A stretch of 40,635 nt of DNA from DAOUGC01 sp034429695 (GTDB lineage: Bacteria; Chloroflexota; Anaerolineae; Anaerolineales; Anaerolineaceae), in assembly GCA_034429695.1 (NCBI GenBank), contig DAOUGC010000219.1, positions 1 through 40,635 of the forward strand, in the 5' to 3' direction. Position numbers and translations under genes: made by a program. This document shows positions 1 to 8,616 of this stretch, piece after piece (positions within the stretch are counted from its first letter, which is position 1; the number at the start of each line of letters is the position of its first letter). The notes below the pieces were generated by a model that was not told the origin of the DNA, made no database searches, and saw only the letters and a program-made list of their open reading frames with translations.

Positions 1-1068
1 GCTGGCCGCTGGCCAGGTGAGTTGATAAATGCTCATATACCGTCCCCGCATGTCCATGGGCGCCAGGTTTGCCACCAGGCTGGTGGCAGTTGGGGTGGCG
101 ATCAATTCGCCGATGGTCATGATCACCATGCTGATCACCCAGGCGGTGAAGCCGCGTCCCAGGGCAACGCTGCCCACCCCCACGGCGTAGAACAACGCCC
201 CCACACCCAACATGACAAAGTGTTTCTGACGTTTGGTCCACAGGGTGACAAAGTATTGAACGAAGATGCACATTAAAGCGTTCGCGGTGACGATGAAACC
301 GTAGCGGCTTTCTGGCAGATTGAAATTCTCATTGGTGTAGACAGGCAACAGGAGGAACATCACCGAAGCTGACATCATGGTGAGGGTGAACATGCCCATG
401 AAGAGCAGGAAGCGCCGGTCGGCAAGCACCGGTCCGTACCCCTTGCTGGATGTCTGCCCGGCTTCGCCAATCTGTGTGCCGGTGGGCAGGGTCTCGCGGA
501 TGAAGAAGATGTTGAAAATGGCAAAAAACAGGAAAGCCGCCGCTCCGGTGTAAAAGGCGTTGTCATACGATACGGCAGTGATGAACCCGCCGATTGCCGG
601 ACCCAGGGCAACGCCCACATTATGGGCAACGCGCAGCAGGGCGTAGGCATCGGTGCGTTGTTCGGATGGAACCAGATCGGCGATCATTGCATTGGAACCC
701 ACCGGATAAAGTGGATTGAAAAGCCCACCCAGACCCATCAGCACGGCGAACATCCAGAACTGGTCTGCCTGTGACATCAGGATGTAATAAACTGCTGTGG
801 CAAACATGCTGATGGTCATGATGCCCTTGCGCCCCACACGGTCGATTAATGGTCCCGCCAGAATGGACGAAAGGAAACTCATGCCAGAGTTGATCATCAG
901 CAGGAAGGTGATGGTCCCCAGCGGCAGGTCGAGGGTCTGACGCAGGTAAATGGTCAGGAACGGCCACACCATGGAACCGCCTGTGGTGACGACAAGATTA
1001 CCTGCGGCAAGGATGTAGAACTGGGCCGGATAGTTGAAGAAGGATGGTTTGCGGCCGGTGGTTGTCAT
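1..1068 (-). CDS. MFS transporter, 3' end cut by the window edge
   Basis: The minus strand is open from an ATG at 1068-1066 to base 1 with no stop: 356 codons, against about 400 for a complete major facilitator protein. The translation starts MTTTGRKPSFFNYPAQFYIL and is a series of hydrophobic helices. After the second helix is the typical MFS loop (GPLIDRVGRKGIM), followed by MGLGGLFNPLYPVGSNAMIADL and a motif-C-like stretch (GVALGPAIGGFI). The middle loop around residues 195-210 is hydrophilic, as expected between the two six-helix halves. The substrate cannot be told; a multidrug-type exporter is one possibility. The gene lies 55 bp downstream of the cadherin-repeat gene on the same strand. 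Its likely Shine-Dalgarno (AAAGGGA) sits inside the 3' arm of a terminator-like hairpin. Confidence 0.85.
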   Translation of the reverse strand, partial: MTTTGRKPSFFNYPAQFYILAAGNLVVTTGGSMVWPFLTIYLRQTLDLPLGTITFLLMINSGMSFLSSILAGPLIDRVGRKGIMTISMFATAVYYILMSQADQFWMFAVLMGLGGLFNPLYPVGSNAMIADLVPSEQRTDAYALLRVAHNVGVALGPAIGGFITAVSYDNAFYTGAAAFLFFAIFNIFFIRETLPTGTQIGEAGQTSSKGYGPVLADRRFLLFMGMFTLTMMSASVMFLLLPVYTNENFNLPESRYGFIVTANALMCIFVQYFVTLWTKRQKHFVMLGVGALFYAVGVGSVALGRGFTAWVISMVIMTIGELIATPTATSLVANLAPMDMRGRYMSIYQLTWPAAS

Positions 1069-1097
1069 AAAAAATCCCTTTCGGAGAGAAAGGGATT
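1069..1097 (-). terminator. Terminator-like hairpin abutting the MFS start codon
   Basis: Read on the minus strand, AATCCCTTTC (1097-1088), a 5-nt loop and GAAAGGGATT (1082-1073) form a perfect 10-bp stem. It runs directly into a T-run (six Ts at 1074-1069, two of them in the stem). The ATG of the MFS gene begins at the next base. The structure can terminate the cadherin-repeat gene (stop at 1124). Its 3' arm also contains the only Shine-Dalgarno-like sequence for the MFS gene. Confidence 0.7.
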
Positions 1098-1123
1098 GTA
1101 TCACAAAGGTTTTTTTACAGGCG

Positions 1124-4100
1124 TCACCAAATATTGGGAATATAGATTTCCGCCTGGTCAATTACAGTGATGATTACGGTGCGTTCGAAAGATAACCCGC
1201 CGCTGTCGGTGACCTTCAGACGAATCTCCAGGCTGGGATCCAGCTCGTAATCCAGGCTGTCCACCGCCACAAGCTGATTGTTCACGATCTCAAACAGGCC
1301 GTTGTTTGTGTCTCCACTACCGGCAGTCAGGCTGTATGTGTGAGAATCCCCCAGATCCAGATCGGCAACGCTAAGCGTGCCGATGAACGAACCGGGCGGG
1401 TAATTTTCCTTGATGGAAAAATTGTCGAGGTTAATGGCGGTGGGGGCAAATTCATTCACCGGTGTAACGTTGATGACAAATACGTTCTCGGTCCACATCC
1501 CGCCAGAATCGGTGGAGCGCACCCTGATGGAGTATGCGGTTGCTGCCTCGAAGTCAAAACTGCTGGTCGCAAGCAGGCGGTTGCCGCTGATGATAAAGAG
1601 GTTGTTATTGGTGCTGCCGGTTCCTGACACCAGCGAGTACGTTGGCGTGTCGTTGCTGTCAGGGTCCTGACTGCTGAACAGGCCAACCTGCGTTGGCGTG
1701 ACGGAATTCTCTGCCACATTATTGTTGCTCAAGGACACACCCAGTGGGGGATCATTGCCGTCGTCAATGCTGATGGTGATGGTCTGTTCAGCCCACAGCC
1801 CACCCTGGTCGGTGATGCGTACGCGGATGGAATAGGAGGACCTGGCTTCGTAGTCAAAAACGGCTGCGGTATGCAGATGCGCCCCACTTATACCAAAGAG
1901 GGCATTATCTGTGTCTCCGGCGCCCGCCACCAGGCTGTAGGTATGGCTGCCGCCTGCATCAACATCCACAGCGGAGAAGACTCCCACCTCGGTCCCGACC
2001 GGCAGGTTTTCGGTGACAAGGCTGTCGTTCATGGTGAAACCACCGGGAGCTTCATTGACGTTGTTCACGGCAATCACCAGCACGCTCTCGTACCACAGCC
2101 CACCGCCATCCGTCGCACGCACACGGATGGAAAGGCTGTCATCAGCTTCTTTATTAAAACTGGCTGCGGATTTAAGGGTGGCGCCGGAGATGGTGAACAG
2201 ACCATTGTCGTCACCGCCGGTTCCACTGACCAGGGTGAAGGTGTGGGTATCGGCGCTGTTGAGATCGACAGCATCCAGCACACCAACATTGGTCCCGGAT
2301 GGCTGATTTTCATTGATGTTTGCCGGGGTCAGGGTGATGCCGGTTGGAGCATAGTTGTACGGTGTGACGGTGATGGCAAAGGCTTTTTCGTACCAGCCTC
2401 CGCTGTTATCCGTGACGCGAATGCGCACGGAGTAGGCGGTTTTTACAGCGGCATCGAACACCTGGGCGCTGTTAAGGAAACGTCCTGAAATGCTGAACGC
2501 CGCGTTATCTGTGCTGCCGGTCCCGCTCACCAGAGTGTAAGTGTGCGTATCTGCGCTGTCGGCATCGGTGGGGGTCAACGAGCCAACGGTTGTGCCAGCC
2601 GGCAAGCCCTCAGAGATGGTGTTCTTGCTGAGCGCCAGGTTGGTGGGGGCGTCGTTGGCATCGGTGATGGTGATGGTAAACGCCTGTTCATAAGTCAACC
2701 CACCGCCATCGGTGGTGCGGATGCGTACACTGTAACTGTTGCGAGCTTCATAGTTAAACACAGTATTGGTGAGCAGTTGGCCGCCTGAGATGCGGAACTG
2801 GGCATTATCGGTGGAACCGGTTCCGGTCACCAGGGCATAGGTGAAGGTGGTATCTCCGTCCGGGTCAGTGGTGGAAAGCGCTCCGACCATGCTGCCTGAT
2901 GGGAGGTTTTCCGCCACTGAGGTGGCAGACAACGCCAGATTGGTGGGAGCTTCGTTTACATTGGCGACGGTGATCGTGAAGATTTTTTCGTAGGTCTTGC
3001 TGCTGGCATCGGTGGCACGGATGCGGATGCTGTAACTGCTTTTGGCTTCACGGTTAAAGACAGCATTGGTGAGCAGGTTGTTGCCGCTGATCACAAATGA
3101 GGCATTATCGGTGGAACCGGTACCGGATACCAGACCAAAGGTATGGCTGTCGGGGATGTCACTGTCAACTGCCGTCAAAGTGCCAACGGTGGTGCCGGTG
3201 GGACTATTTTCAGCCACACTGGCATTGCTCAGGTTGATATTGGTTGGGGCATTTTCATTGACAGGCGTCAGGGTGATGGTGAAGATGTTCTCAATGGTGG
3301 CATTGCCGCTATCGGTGGAGCGCACCCGGATGCTGTAGGTGCTGCGGGTTTCATAATCCAGCACGGCTGCGGTGCGCAGTGAACTGCCCGAGATGCCAAA
3401 GAGGGCGTTATCGGCTGAGCCGGTGCCGGATACCAGCGTATAGGTGAATGTATCGGCAGTATCCTGATCGGTGGTGGTGAAATTACCAACTGTGGTTCCG
3501 ATGGCGCTGTTTTCCGCCAGGCTGGTTGATGACAGGGAAAGGTTGGTTGGGATGTCATTTCTATTAAGAACGGACAACCCAAACGCTTTTTCCACATAAG
3601 CTCCGTCCTGATCAGTGGCGCGCACCCTGACGGCAAGCGAACTTTTGGCTTCGTAGTTGAACACCACCTTGCTGGTTAATACATTGCCGGTAAGGTTGAA
3701 ACTGGCGTTATCGGTGCTGCCTGATCCGCTGACCAGTGAGTAGGTGAAGGTGTCGCCAGTGTCAGGATCAATCGCATCAAAAGTGCTCACCTGGGTTCCG
3801 ATTGCGGAATTCTCAGGGATGGTGCTGCCATTGATGTTGATATTGGTGGGGGCTTCATTGCCATCATTGACGTGTAACACAAATGCTTCTTCGTACCACA
3901 TACCCGAAAGGTCTGTGGTGCGCAGACGAATGTTATAGTTGCTCTTGGTTTCGTAATCAAGCGCCGTCTGAAGAACCAGCAGGTCCTCGTCAATCGAGAA
4001 GGCGGCGTTATCGGTTGAGCCGGTACCGGTGACCAGCGAGTAGGTAAATTGGTCGCCGAAATCTGGGTCAGTGGTGCTGATTTGCGCCACGGCTGTGCCG

Positions 4101-5752
4101 ATGGGGGTGGTCTCCAGGATGGAAATGCTGCTCAACGACATGTCTATGGGGGGCAGTGCTGAATCAAACTCCCAGCGAATGGCGTCAAAATAGATCGGCT
4201 TGCCTTTCTCGCCGGTGTAATCGGTTAATATGACAGCCGCCCCGCCGCGGGAAAAGGTATAGGTTCCCAGGTATACCCAATCGCCGCCGTTGGCCGCCTG
4301 ATTGATGGTGACGGTGCTCATTCCGCCGGAGTGGAAGATCTTGTAGCGCGCGCTGGTGGTGGCGGTGGCATCATCCGGGAAGTAGGCCATCACATCATAT
4401 TCACCAGGGGCTGAGATGTAAGTGCCCCACATGCCCCAGTTGGTTGTGCCAGCCAGGGTTTCGACGGATGCAGTATGCCATGCGTCACCCTGCCAGCCGG
4501 CAGCGTCACGCGTCCAGTAGCTGTGAAAGAAGAATTGCGATTGAGCCTCGCCATCATCGGCAGTCAGATCGCCTTCCCACATCCACTGGCTGTCCCCGTG
4601 CGGGTCCGTCACGCTGGTGGACCAGTAACCGTATGGATCAACATCCTTGGTTGAATATGTGCCGGTAAGAAAGCGCAGCCCAAAATGCAGATGGTTGCCG
4701 GTTGACATGCCCAGCGTGCCGCACTCACCGATCTTTTGACCCTTGCTGACGTAAGAGCCGAGGTTTATGCCACTTTCAATCGGATCCATGTGCCAGTAGG
4801 TGGTGCGGTAACCATTGCCGTGGTCAATGATCAAGCCGCTATCGGTTCCATCGCCGTCTGTTGTGCTGTTATCGAAGATTTTGTAAACCACCGTTCCGCT
4901 TTCCACCGAAACGATTGGATAGGCATCAGGGGTGGCATAATCCAGCCCATTATGACCATCATAACAGGTGACACCGCCCCAGCATGAACCATCATCTTCC
5001 AGAATCTGCCCGTCAAAGCGGTGAATGTAACCATTCTTGCTGTAGTTGGGGGCGTTGTGGTCGAAGAACGAGGTCAAACGAATAAAGTTATCAGTGGGCT
5101 GATCGAATGGGAGGCGCATGAAGGGCGCAATGTCTGGAGCGGCGAGGGCTTCCAGTGGGGTTTCGAGCGGGTTGCGTGCAAAGATGTCTCGATAAGCCTG
5201 TTCCCAGTCCATCAACCGCCGGTTGAGCTGGCTTTCCAGCAGGCTGTCTTTGCCAAAATAGCGGGCAAGTGCATAAGTTGCCCCATTGCTGTCATCTTTT
5301 ACGGTCACAGTTGTACCGCTTGCCAGTTGGAAGGAGCGTTCACCTTCATCATAATCCCGGTGATAGTCCCACAATTCCACTGCCAGTTCGCGGACTCGGG
5401 TACGAAACAACCCATCAGGGAGTTGATCGAGTTCTCCTTCAACCTTTAGTATGGTAAACAACACTTTGGCTGAAATGAACATTTCATTATTCTGGCTGTA
5501 TAACCAGAGGATCTCGCCTGCATTCAGGATTTCATCATCCACCCGCTCGCTATAGGTGGTCAAAGGGCTGTTGATTTCGTTTAGTTTTTCATTGATCGGG
5601 ATCGGAAAGGAACTGTCCTCCCCCTCAAAAAAGTTGTATTCTGACAGGATGGCGGAGGTGACATCGGCGGAAATGGTGCGCGGCAAAGCCACCGCCGTTC
5701 CAAGCACCAGTCCGGCGATTACTCCAATGCGCACCACCCAGGCATGTCTCAT
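1124..5752 (-). CDS. Secreted M23 metallopeptidase with golvesin-type domain and ten cadherin-like repeats
   Basis: 1542 residues. Residues 1-29 form a signal peptide (basic start, hydrophobic core, cut near TISA). Residues 30-250 are a helical region I do not recognise. Residues about 255-375 are an M23/LytM domain with both zinc motifs, GHNGLDYA (H267, D271) and GNHLHFG (354-356), so peptidoglycan endopeptidase activity is plausible. Residues about 405-530 resemble the golvesin C-terminal / Xly carbohydrate-binding type (YKIFHSGGMSTVTINQ, WVYLGTYTF). Residues about 537-1533 hold ten cadherin-like repeats of about 100 residues, each with a TYSLVSGTGSTDN-like segment and a YSIRVRATD-like strand. 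The protein ends AEIYIPNIW, with no sortase or PEP-CTERM signal. The start ATG at 5752 has only a distant GGAG. Expected at the cell surface in wall remodelling or adhesion. The repeats make many false ORFs on the other strand. Confidence 0.9.
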   Translation of the reverse strand: MRHAWVVRIGVIAGLVLGTAVALPRTISADVTSAILSEYNFFEGEDSSFPIPINEKLNEINSPLTTYSERVDDEILNAGEILWLYSQNNEMFISAKVLFTILKVEGELDQLPDGLFRTRVRELAVELWDYHRDYDEGERSFQLASGTTVTVKDDSNGATYALARYFGKDSLLESQLNRRLMDWEQAYRDIFARNPLETPLEALAAPDIAPFMRLPFDQPTDNFIRLTSFFDHNAPNYSKNGYIHRFDGQILEDDGSCWGGVTCYDGHNGLDYATPDAYPIVSVESGTVVYKIFDNSTTDGDGTDSGLIIDHGNGYRTTYWHMDPIESGINLGSYVSKGQKIGECGTLGMSTGNHLHFGLRFLTGTYSTKDVDPYGYWSTSVTDPHGDSQWMWEGDLTADDGEAQSQFFFHSYWTRDAAGWQGDAWHTASVETLAGTTNWGMWGTYISAPGEYDVMAYFPDDATATTSARYKIFHSGGMSTVTINQAANGGDWVYLGTYTFSRGGAAVILTDYTGEKGKPIYFDAIRWEFDSALPPIDMSLSSISILETTPIGTAVAQISTTDPDFGDQFTYSLVTGTGSTDNAAFSIDEDLLVLQTALDYETKSNYNIRLRTTDLSGMWYEEAFVLHVNDGNEAPTNININGSTIPENSAIGTQVSTFDAIDPDTGDTFTYSLVSGSGSTDNASFNLTGNVLTSKVVFNYEAKSSLAVRVRATDQDGAYVEKAFGLSVLNRNDIPTNLSLSSTSLAENSAIGTTVGNFTTTDQDTADTFTYTLVSGTGSADNALFGISGSSLRTAAVLDYETRSTYSIRVRSTDSGNATIENIFTITLTPVNENAPTNINLSNASVAENSPTGTTVGTLTAVDSDIPDSHTFGLVSGTGSTDNASFVISGNNLLTNAVFNREAKSSYSIRIRATDASSKTYEKIFTITVANVNEAPTNLALSATSVAENLPSGSMVGALSTTDPDGDTTFTYALVTGTGSTDNAQFRISGGQLLTNTVFNYEARNSYSVRIRTTDGGGLTYEQAFTITITDANDAPTNLALSKNTISEGLPAGTTVGSLTPTDADSADTHTYTLVSGTGSTDNAAFSISGRFLNSAQVFDAAVKTAYSVRIRVTDNSGGWYEKAFAITVTPYNYAPTGITLTPANINENQPSGTNVGVLDAVDLNSADTHTFTLVSGTGGDDNGLFTISGATLKSAASFNKEADDSLSIRVRATDGGGLWYESVLVIAVNNVNEAPGGFTMNDSLVTENLPVGTEVGVFSAVDVDAGGSHTYSLVAGAGDTDNALFGISGAHLHTAAVFDYEARSSYSIRVRITDQGGLWAEQTITISIDDGNDPPLGVSLSNNNVAENSVTPTQVGLFSSQDPDSNDTPTYSLVSGTGSTNNNLFIISGNRLLATSSFDFEAATAYSIRVRSTDSGGMWTENVFVINVTPVNEFAPTAINLDNFSIKENYPPGSFIGTLSVADLDLGDSHTYSLTAGSGDTNNGLFEIVNNQLVAVDSLDYELDPSLEIRLKVTDSGGLSFERTVIITVIDQAEIYIPNIW
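1153..4144 (-). repeat. Ten tandem cadherin-type coding repeats, about 300 bp period
   Basis: Ten copies of a module of about 100 codons lie head to tail within the M23 protein gene. The landmark in each copy is the segment coding (F/H)TY(S/T)LVSGTGSTDN, then a YSIRVRATD strand and a linker of the N(V/D)NEAPTN type. Copies are diverged at DNA level but strictly in phase. The last two copies (toward 1153) are the most divergent, for example SGTGSTNN and AGSGDTNN. The D-x-D/DxNDxP-type residues suggest calcium binding between modules. Confidence 0.85.
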
Positions 5753-5811
5753 CAGCTCTGCTTTTCTCCAACCCTTTAAAATAATATGGCAACCGATAAT
5801 AGGTTGATAAT

Positions 5812-5841
5812 AGTATAGATGTAAGCGGCGTAAGAGATCAA
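5812..5841 (-). promoter_or_regulatory. Candidate sigma-70 promoter for the M23/cadherin gene
   Basis: On the minus strand, TTGATC (5841-5836), an 18-bp spacer and TATACT (5817-5812) lie about 60 bp before the ATG at 5752. The -35 matches 4 of 6 bases and the -10 matches 5 of 6. It is in the 252-bp divergent gap shared with metG, which otherwise holds only AT-rich sequence. Confidence 0.4.
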
Positions 5842-5965
5842 TGAAGATTCCTTTACAAAGTTGTTTGGATTTGATTAGTCACTTTTTATATTACCACCCG
5901 TTGCTCCATTTACCCTTATCTTGCACGCCACCAGGAGAAACCGGCTCTCTGCCCGATTCGAAATA

Positions 5966-5974
5966 TGATAGAAT
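5966..5974 (+). promoter_or_regulatory. Candidate extended -10 promoter for metG
   Basis: TGATAGAAT reads as an extended -10 (TG, one base, TAGAAT at 5969-5974). No good -35 is visible. Transcription would start near 5981, giving a leader of about 24 nt with AGAGGTGAT just before the ATG at 6005. This argues against using the earlier in-frame TTG at 5975. Confidence 0.45.
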
Positions 5975-6004
5975 TTGAGGGTCAAAATGCCAAAAGAGGT
6001 GATT

Positions 6005-7795
6005 ATGTCTGACCCTGTACTGGTGGCTGTTGCCTGGCCTTACGCCAATGCCGAAATTCATGTGGGAAATCTGTCTGGAGCCTATCTTCCAGCCGACATT
6101 TTTGCGCGTTACCAGCGCATGAAAGGCCGCAAGGTGTTGATGGTCTCCGGTTCAGACGCTCATGGAACCCCGATCACCGTGCGCGCTGATGCTGAGAAAT
6201 CCACCCCGCGTGAGGTGTACGAACGCTTCCACGAGGGTTTTCTGGAACTCTTCCAGCAGTTGGGTCTTGCCTACGATCTGTTTACCTCAACCCACACGCG
6301 CAACCATTTTGATGTCTCGCAAACCATGTTCACGGCATTGCTGGAGAATGATTTTCTTTACAATGCGTCTGAATTGCAGTGGTATGCCCCCAGCCAAAAC
6401 AAATTCCTGCCAGATCGGTATGTTGAGGGAACCTGCTACATTTGCGGGTACACCAACGCGCGTTCTGATCAGTGCGATCAGTGTGGCAACCTGCTTGACC
6501 CGGCTCAATTGATTGACCCGCGTTCGAAGATCGATGGTTCGCAGCCTGAATTGCGCGAGACCGAACATTATTATCTGGATCTGTCCCGTTTGCAGCCGCA
6601 GGTGATGGATTTTCTGCAATCCCGACAATCCTACTGGCGTCCAAATGTATTGCGGCAATCGCTGGGCCAGATTAGCACCGAAGGTTTGCGCGGGCGGCCG
6701 ATCACGCGCGATCTGGATTGGGGAATTCCCGTTCCGTTGGAAAGTAAGAGCGGCAAGTGCCTGTATGTGTGGTTCGAAGCCGTGATTGGTTATCTGTCCG
6801 CGACCATTGAGTGGAGCAAGTTGAACGGCGACCCGGAAGCCTGGCGTGAGTGGTGGCATAATTCTGCTTCACGCAGCCTGTATTTCATTGGCAAGGATAA
6901 CATTCCATTCCACGCCATCATCTGGCCTGCTGAGCTAATCGGCGTGGGCACTCGCTTTGACGAGCTGATTGGCAGTCAACCGCCAGCTGAGATGGTGTTG
7001 CCTTATGATGTGCCCGCCAATGAGTTTATGAACCTGGAAGGCCAGAAGATCTCCGGTTCGCGCAACTGGGGTGTGTGGGGACGTGATTTTCTCACCCGAT
7101 ATGATCCTGACCCGCTGCGTTACTACCTGACCGTCAACATGCCCGAGACCAAGGATACTGATTGGGACTGGGAAGATTTTCTGCGCCGAAACAACGATGA
7201 ACTGGTTGCCACATGGGGCAACCTGGCCAACCGCGTGTTGTCCTTCTGCTGCAAGAACTGGGAAAACCGAGTGCCTGAACCGGGTGAACTGACCGCCGAG
7301 GATAACGCCCTGCTTGAGACGGTCAAAGCCGGGTTCGAGACGGTGGGCGCTGAACTGGAAGCCGTGCACCTGCGCGCTGCATTGGGTGAAGCCATGCGCC
7401 TGGCAACCGAAGTGAACAAGTACCTGGATACATCCGCTCCGTGGAAATCGATCAAGACCGACCCGCAGGCGGCAGCCCGTGCAGTTTACACTGCCCTGCA
7501 AGCCATTGACTGGCTCAAGCTGATGCTTGCGCCGTTCCTCCCCTTCACCAGTGAACGCTTGCATGCTTATCTGGGTTACACATCCTCCCTGTTTGGGGAG
7601 CAAAGTGTTGAAGATGTGCAGGATAATCTGGGTGAGCACCGTGTGCTGCGTTACTCGGCTGGAAATGCGACAGCAAAATGGGAGGCCACCCGGTTGGTAC
7701 CTGGTACAGAATTGATTACCCCGCTGCCGTTGTTCAAGAAACTGGACGTTTCCATTGTGGAAGAGGAGCGCAGCAGGCTGGGTCAGAAAGGCTGA
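6005..7795 (+). CDS. metG: Methionyl-tRNA synthetase
   Basis: Charges tRNA-Met with methionine using ATP, in the cytoplasm; 596 residues. The start is placed at ATG 6005 because AGAGGTGAT lies just upstream and the protein then begins MSDPVLVAVAWPYANAEIHV, the usual N-terminus of the family. The class I signature HIGH appears as HVGN. A connective-peptide zinc knuckle is present (CYICG...CDQCG). The KMSKS loop reads KISGSRNWGVW, so the second lysine is replaced by glycine; related subfamilies carry KISTSRNW-like loops, so this is probably a natural variant. The anticodon-binding helical domain follows (DWDWEDFLRRNNDELVATWG onward). The C-terminal tRNA-binding/dimerisation domain of longer enzymes is absent. 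Transcribed alone, divergent from the cadherin gene and convergent with the nucleosidase gene. Confidence 0.95.
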   Translation: MSDPVLVAVAWPYANAEIHVGNLSGAYLPADIFARYQRMKGRKVLMVSGSDAHGTPITVRADAEKSTPREVYERFHEGFLELFQQLGLAYDLFTSTHTRNHFDVSQTMFTALLENDFLYNASELQWYAPSQNKFLPDRYVEGTCYICGYTNARSDQCDQCGNLLDPAQLIDPRSKIDGSQPELRETEHYYLDLSRLQPQVMDFLQSRQSYWRPNVLRQSLGQISTEGLRGRPITRDLDWGIPVPLESKSGKCLYVWFEAVIGYLSATIEWSKLNGDPEAWREWWHNSASRSLYFIGKDNIPFHAIIWPAELIGVGTRFDELIGSQPPAEMVLPYDVPANEFMNLEGQKISGSRNWGVWGRDFLTRYDPDPLRYYLTVNMPETKDTDWDWEDFLRRNNDELVATWGNLANRVLSFCCKNWENRVPEPGELTAEDNALLETVKAGFETVGAELEAVHLRAALGEAMRLATEVNKYLDTSAPWKSIKTDPQAAARAVYTALQAIDWLKLMLAPFLPFTSERLHAYLGYTSSLFGEQSVEDVQDNLGEHRVLRYSAGNATAKWEATRLVPGTELITPLPLFKKLDVSIVEEERSRLGQKG

Positions 7796-7825
7796 GTTAC
7801 CGGCGCTTGCTGAGAAGAAAAAATC

Positions 7826-7853
7826 AACCGGTCTGGTGACTTCCAGACCGGTT
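7826..7853. terminator. Bidirectional terminator between metG and the nucleosidase gene
   Basis: AACCGGTCTGG (7826-7836), a 6-nt loop and CCAGACCGGTT (7843-7853) form a perfect 11-bp stem. The T-run is better on the minus strand (GATTTTTTC after the stem), so it mainly ends the operon finishing at 7870. On the plus strand the downstream bases are only AT-rich. Confidence 0.8.
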
Positions 7854-7869
7854 ATGTATTATTAGGGGA

Positions 7870-8577
7870 TCAGTCTTTACTCACACCCGTTTGGGTATCA
7901 AAACGCGTCAACCAGAAGGGCAAACTTTCCATCAAGCCGGTCATCACCGTTCGAGATCCGCTCTCGAATACATCAGGATCAACGTATGCCTCGCCGCCAT
8001 TCGGGCCGACCACGTCGCTCACCCCGCGCAGGATCAGGCATGGCACCTGATTGCGCGCCGCCACCCACGCAATGGCGCCTGATTCCCAGTCAGCCGCGCA
8101 GGCATCGTACTTCTCGCGCAACTCCACCACCTGATCCGTGAAGATATCGCGGTCGGCGGAAACCAGCACGGTACGGCGCACACCATCCGGCAGGGGGTCC
8201 TGCAGTAATCCTGCGCCGCACGCAGACGCGTAAAAATCAACCGCCTGCTGAGGATCACCCATCTGCTCATAAATGTCGTAGACCAGGGTTTTTTCGGCTG
8301 CAATTACGTCGCCACGCTGCGCTGCCCCCGCCAGACCGCCACATGTGCCCAGGTTGATCACCAATGCAGGCTGCCAGCGGGTAATGGCATACTGTGCCGA
8401 TGCTGCAGCGGAGATTTTGCCCCAGCCACCAAAACAGTAGATGATTTCATGTCCGTCGATTTGACAGGAAAAGGCTTCACCAAAAGGAGTGGTGAGGAGC
8501 CCCACGTTCGGATACATGGAGCGAACGACGCGCCATTCACTATTGGCAGAAATGAGAATCAGGATGGGTTCATTCAT
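7870..8577 (-). CDS. 5'-methylthioadenosine/S-adenosylhomocysteine nucleosidase-like protein
   Basis: 235 residues of the nucleoside phosphorylase superfamily (PNP_UDP_1). Visible family features are GGWGKISAAASAQYA near residue 50, the strand VINLGTCGGL near 75, and WESGAIAWVAARNQVPCLI followed by RGVSD near 165-190. These correspond to the glutamate that holds the ribose and the aspartate that protonates the purine in MTA/SAH nucleosidases. The activity would be cleavage of adenine, or another base, from a thio-nucleoside. The protein differs from classical MtnN enough that futalosine or another nucleoside is possible, so no symbol is given. It is the last gene of a three-gene minus-strand run, 39 bp after the glycosyltransferase gene; the start is ATG 8577. 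Confidence 0.75.
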   Translation of the reverse strand: MNEPILILISANSEWRVVRSMYPNVGLLTTPFGEAFSCQIDGHEIIYCFGGWGKISAAASAQYAITRWQPALVINLGTCGGLAGAAQRGDVIAAEKTLVYDIYEQMGDPQQAVDFYASACGAGLLQDPLPDGVRRTVLVSADRDIFTDQVVELREKYDACAADWESGAIAWVAARNQVPCLILRGVSDVVGPNGGEAYVDPDVFESGSRTVMTGLMESLPFWLTRFDTQTGVSKD

Positions 8578-8616
8578 GTTGTGCCTGGACGGGGTGTAAA
8601 CGATCTTTTGTTGATT

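Noticed and set aside
1340..3636. Several ORFs of 60-205 codons on both strands inside the cadherin-repeat gene
   Set aside because: They recur with the repeat period and are frame shadows of the repeats; none has a ribosome binding site or recognisable protein sequence.
1153..4144. Regular 300-bp periodicity that might suggest a tandem DNA array
   Set aside because: It is explained by in-frame protein modules; copies are diverged at DNA level and there are no constant repeat/variable spacer units of CRISPR size.
6287..6859. 190-codon antisense ORF within metG
   Set aside because: It is a shadow of a GC-biased coding frame; no ribosome binding site, promoter or similarity.
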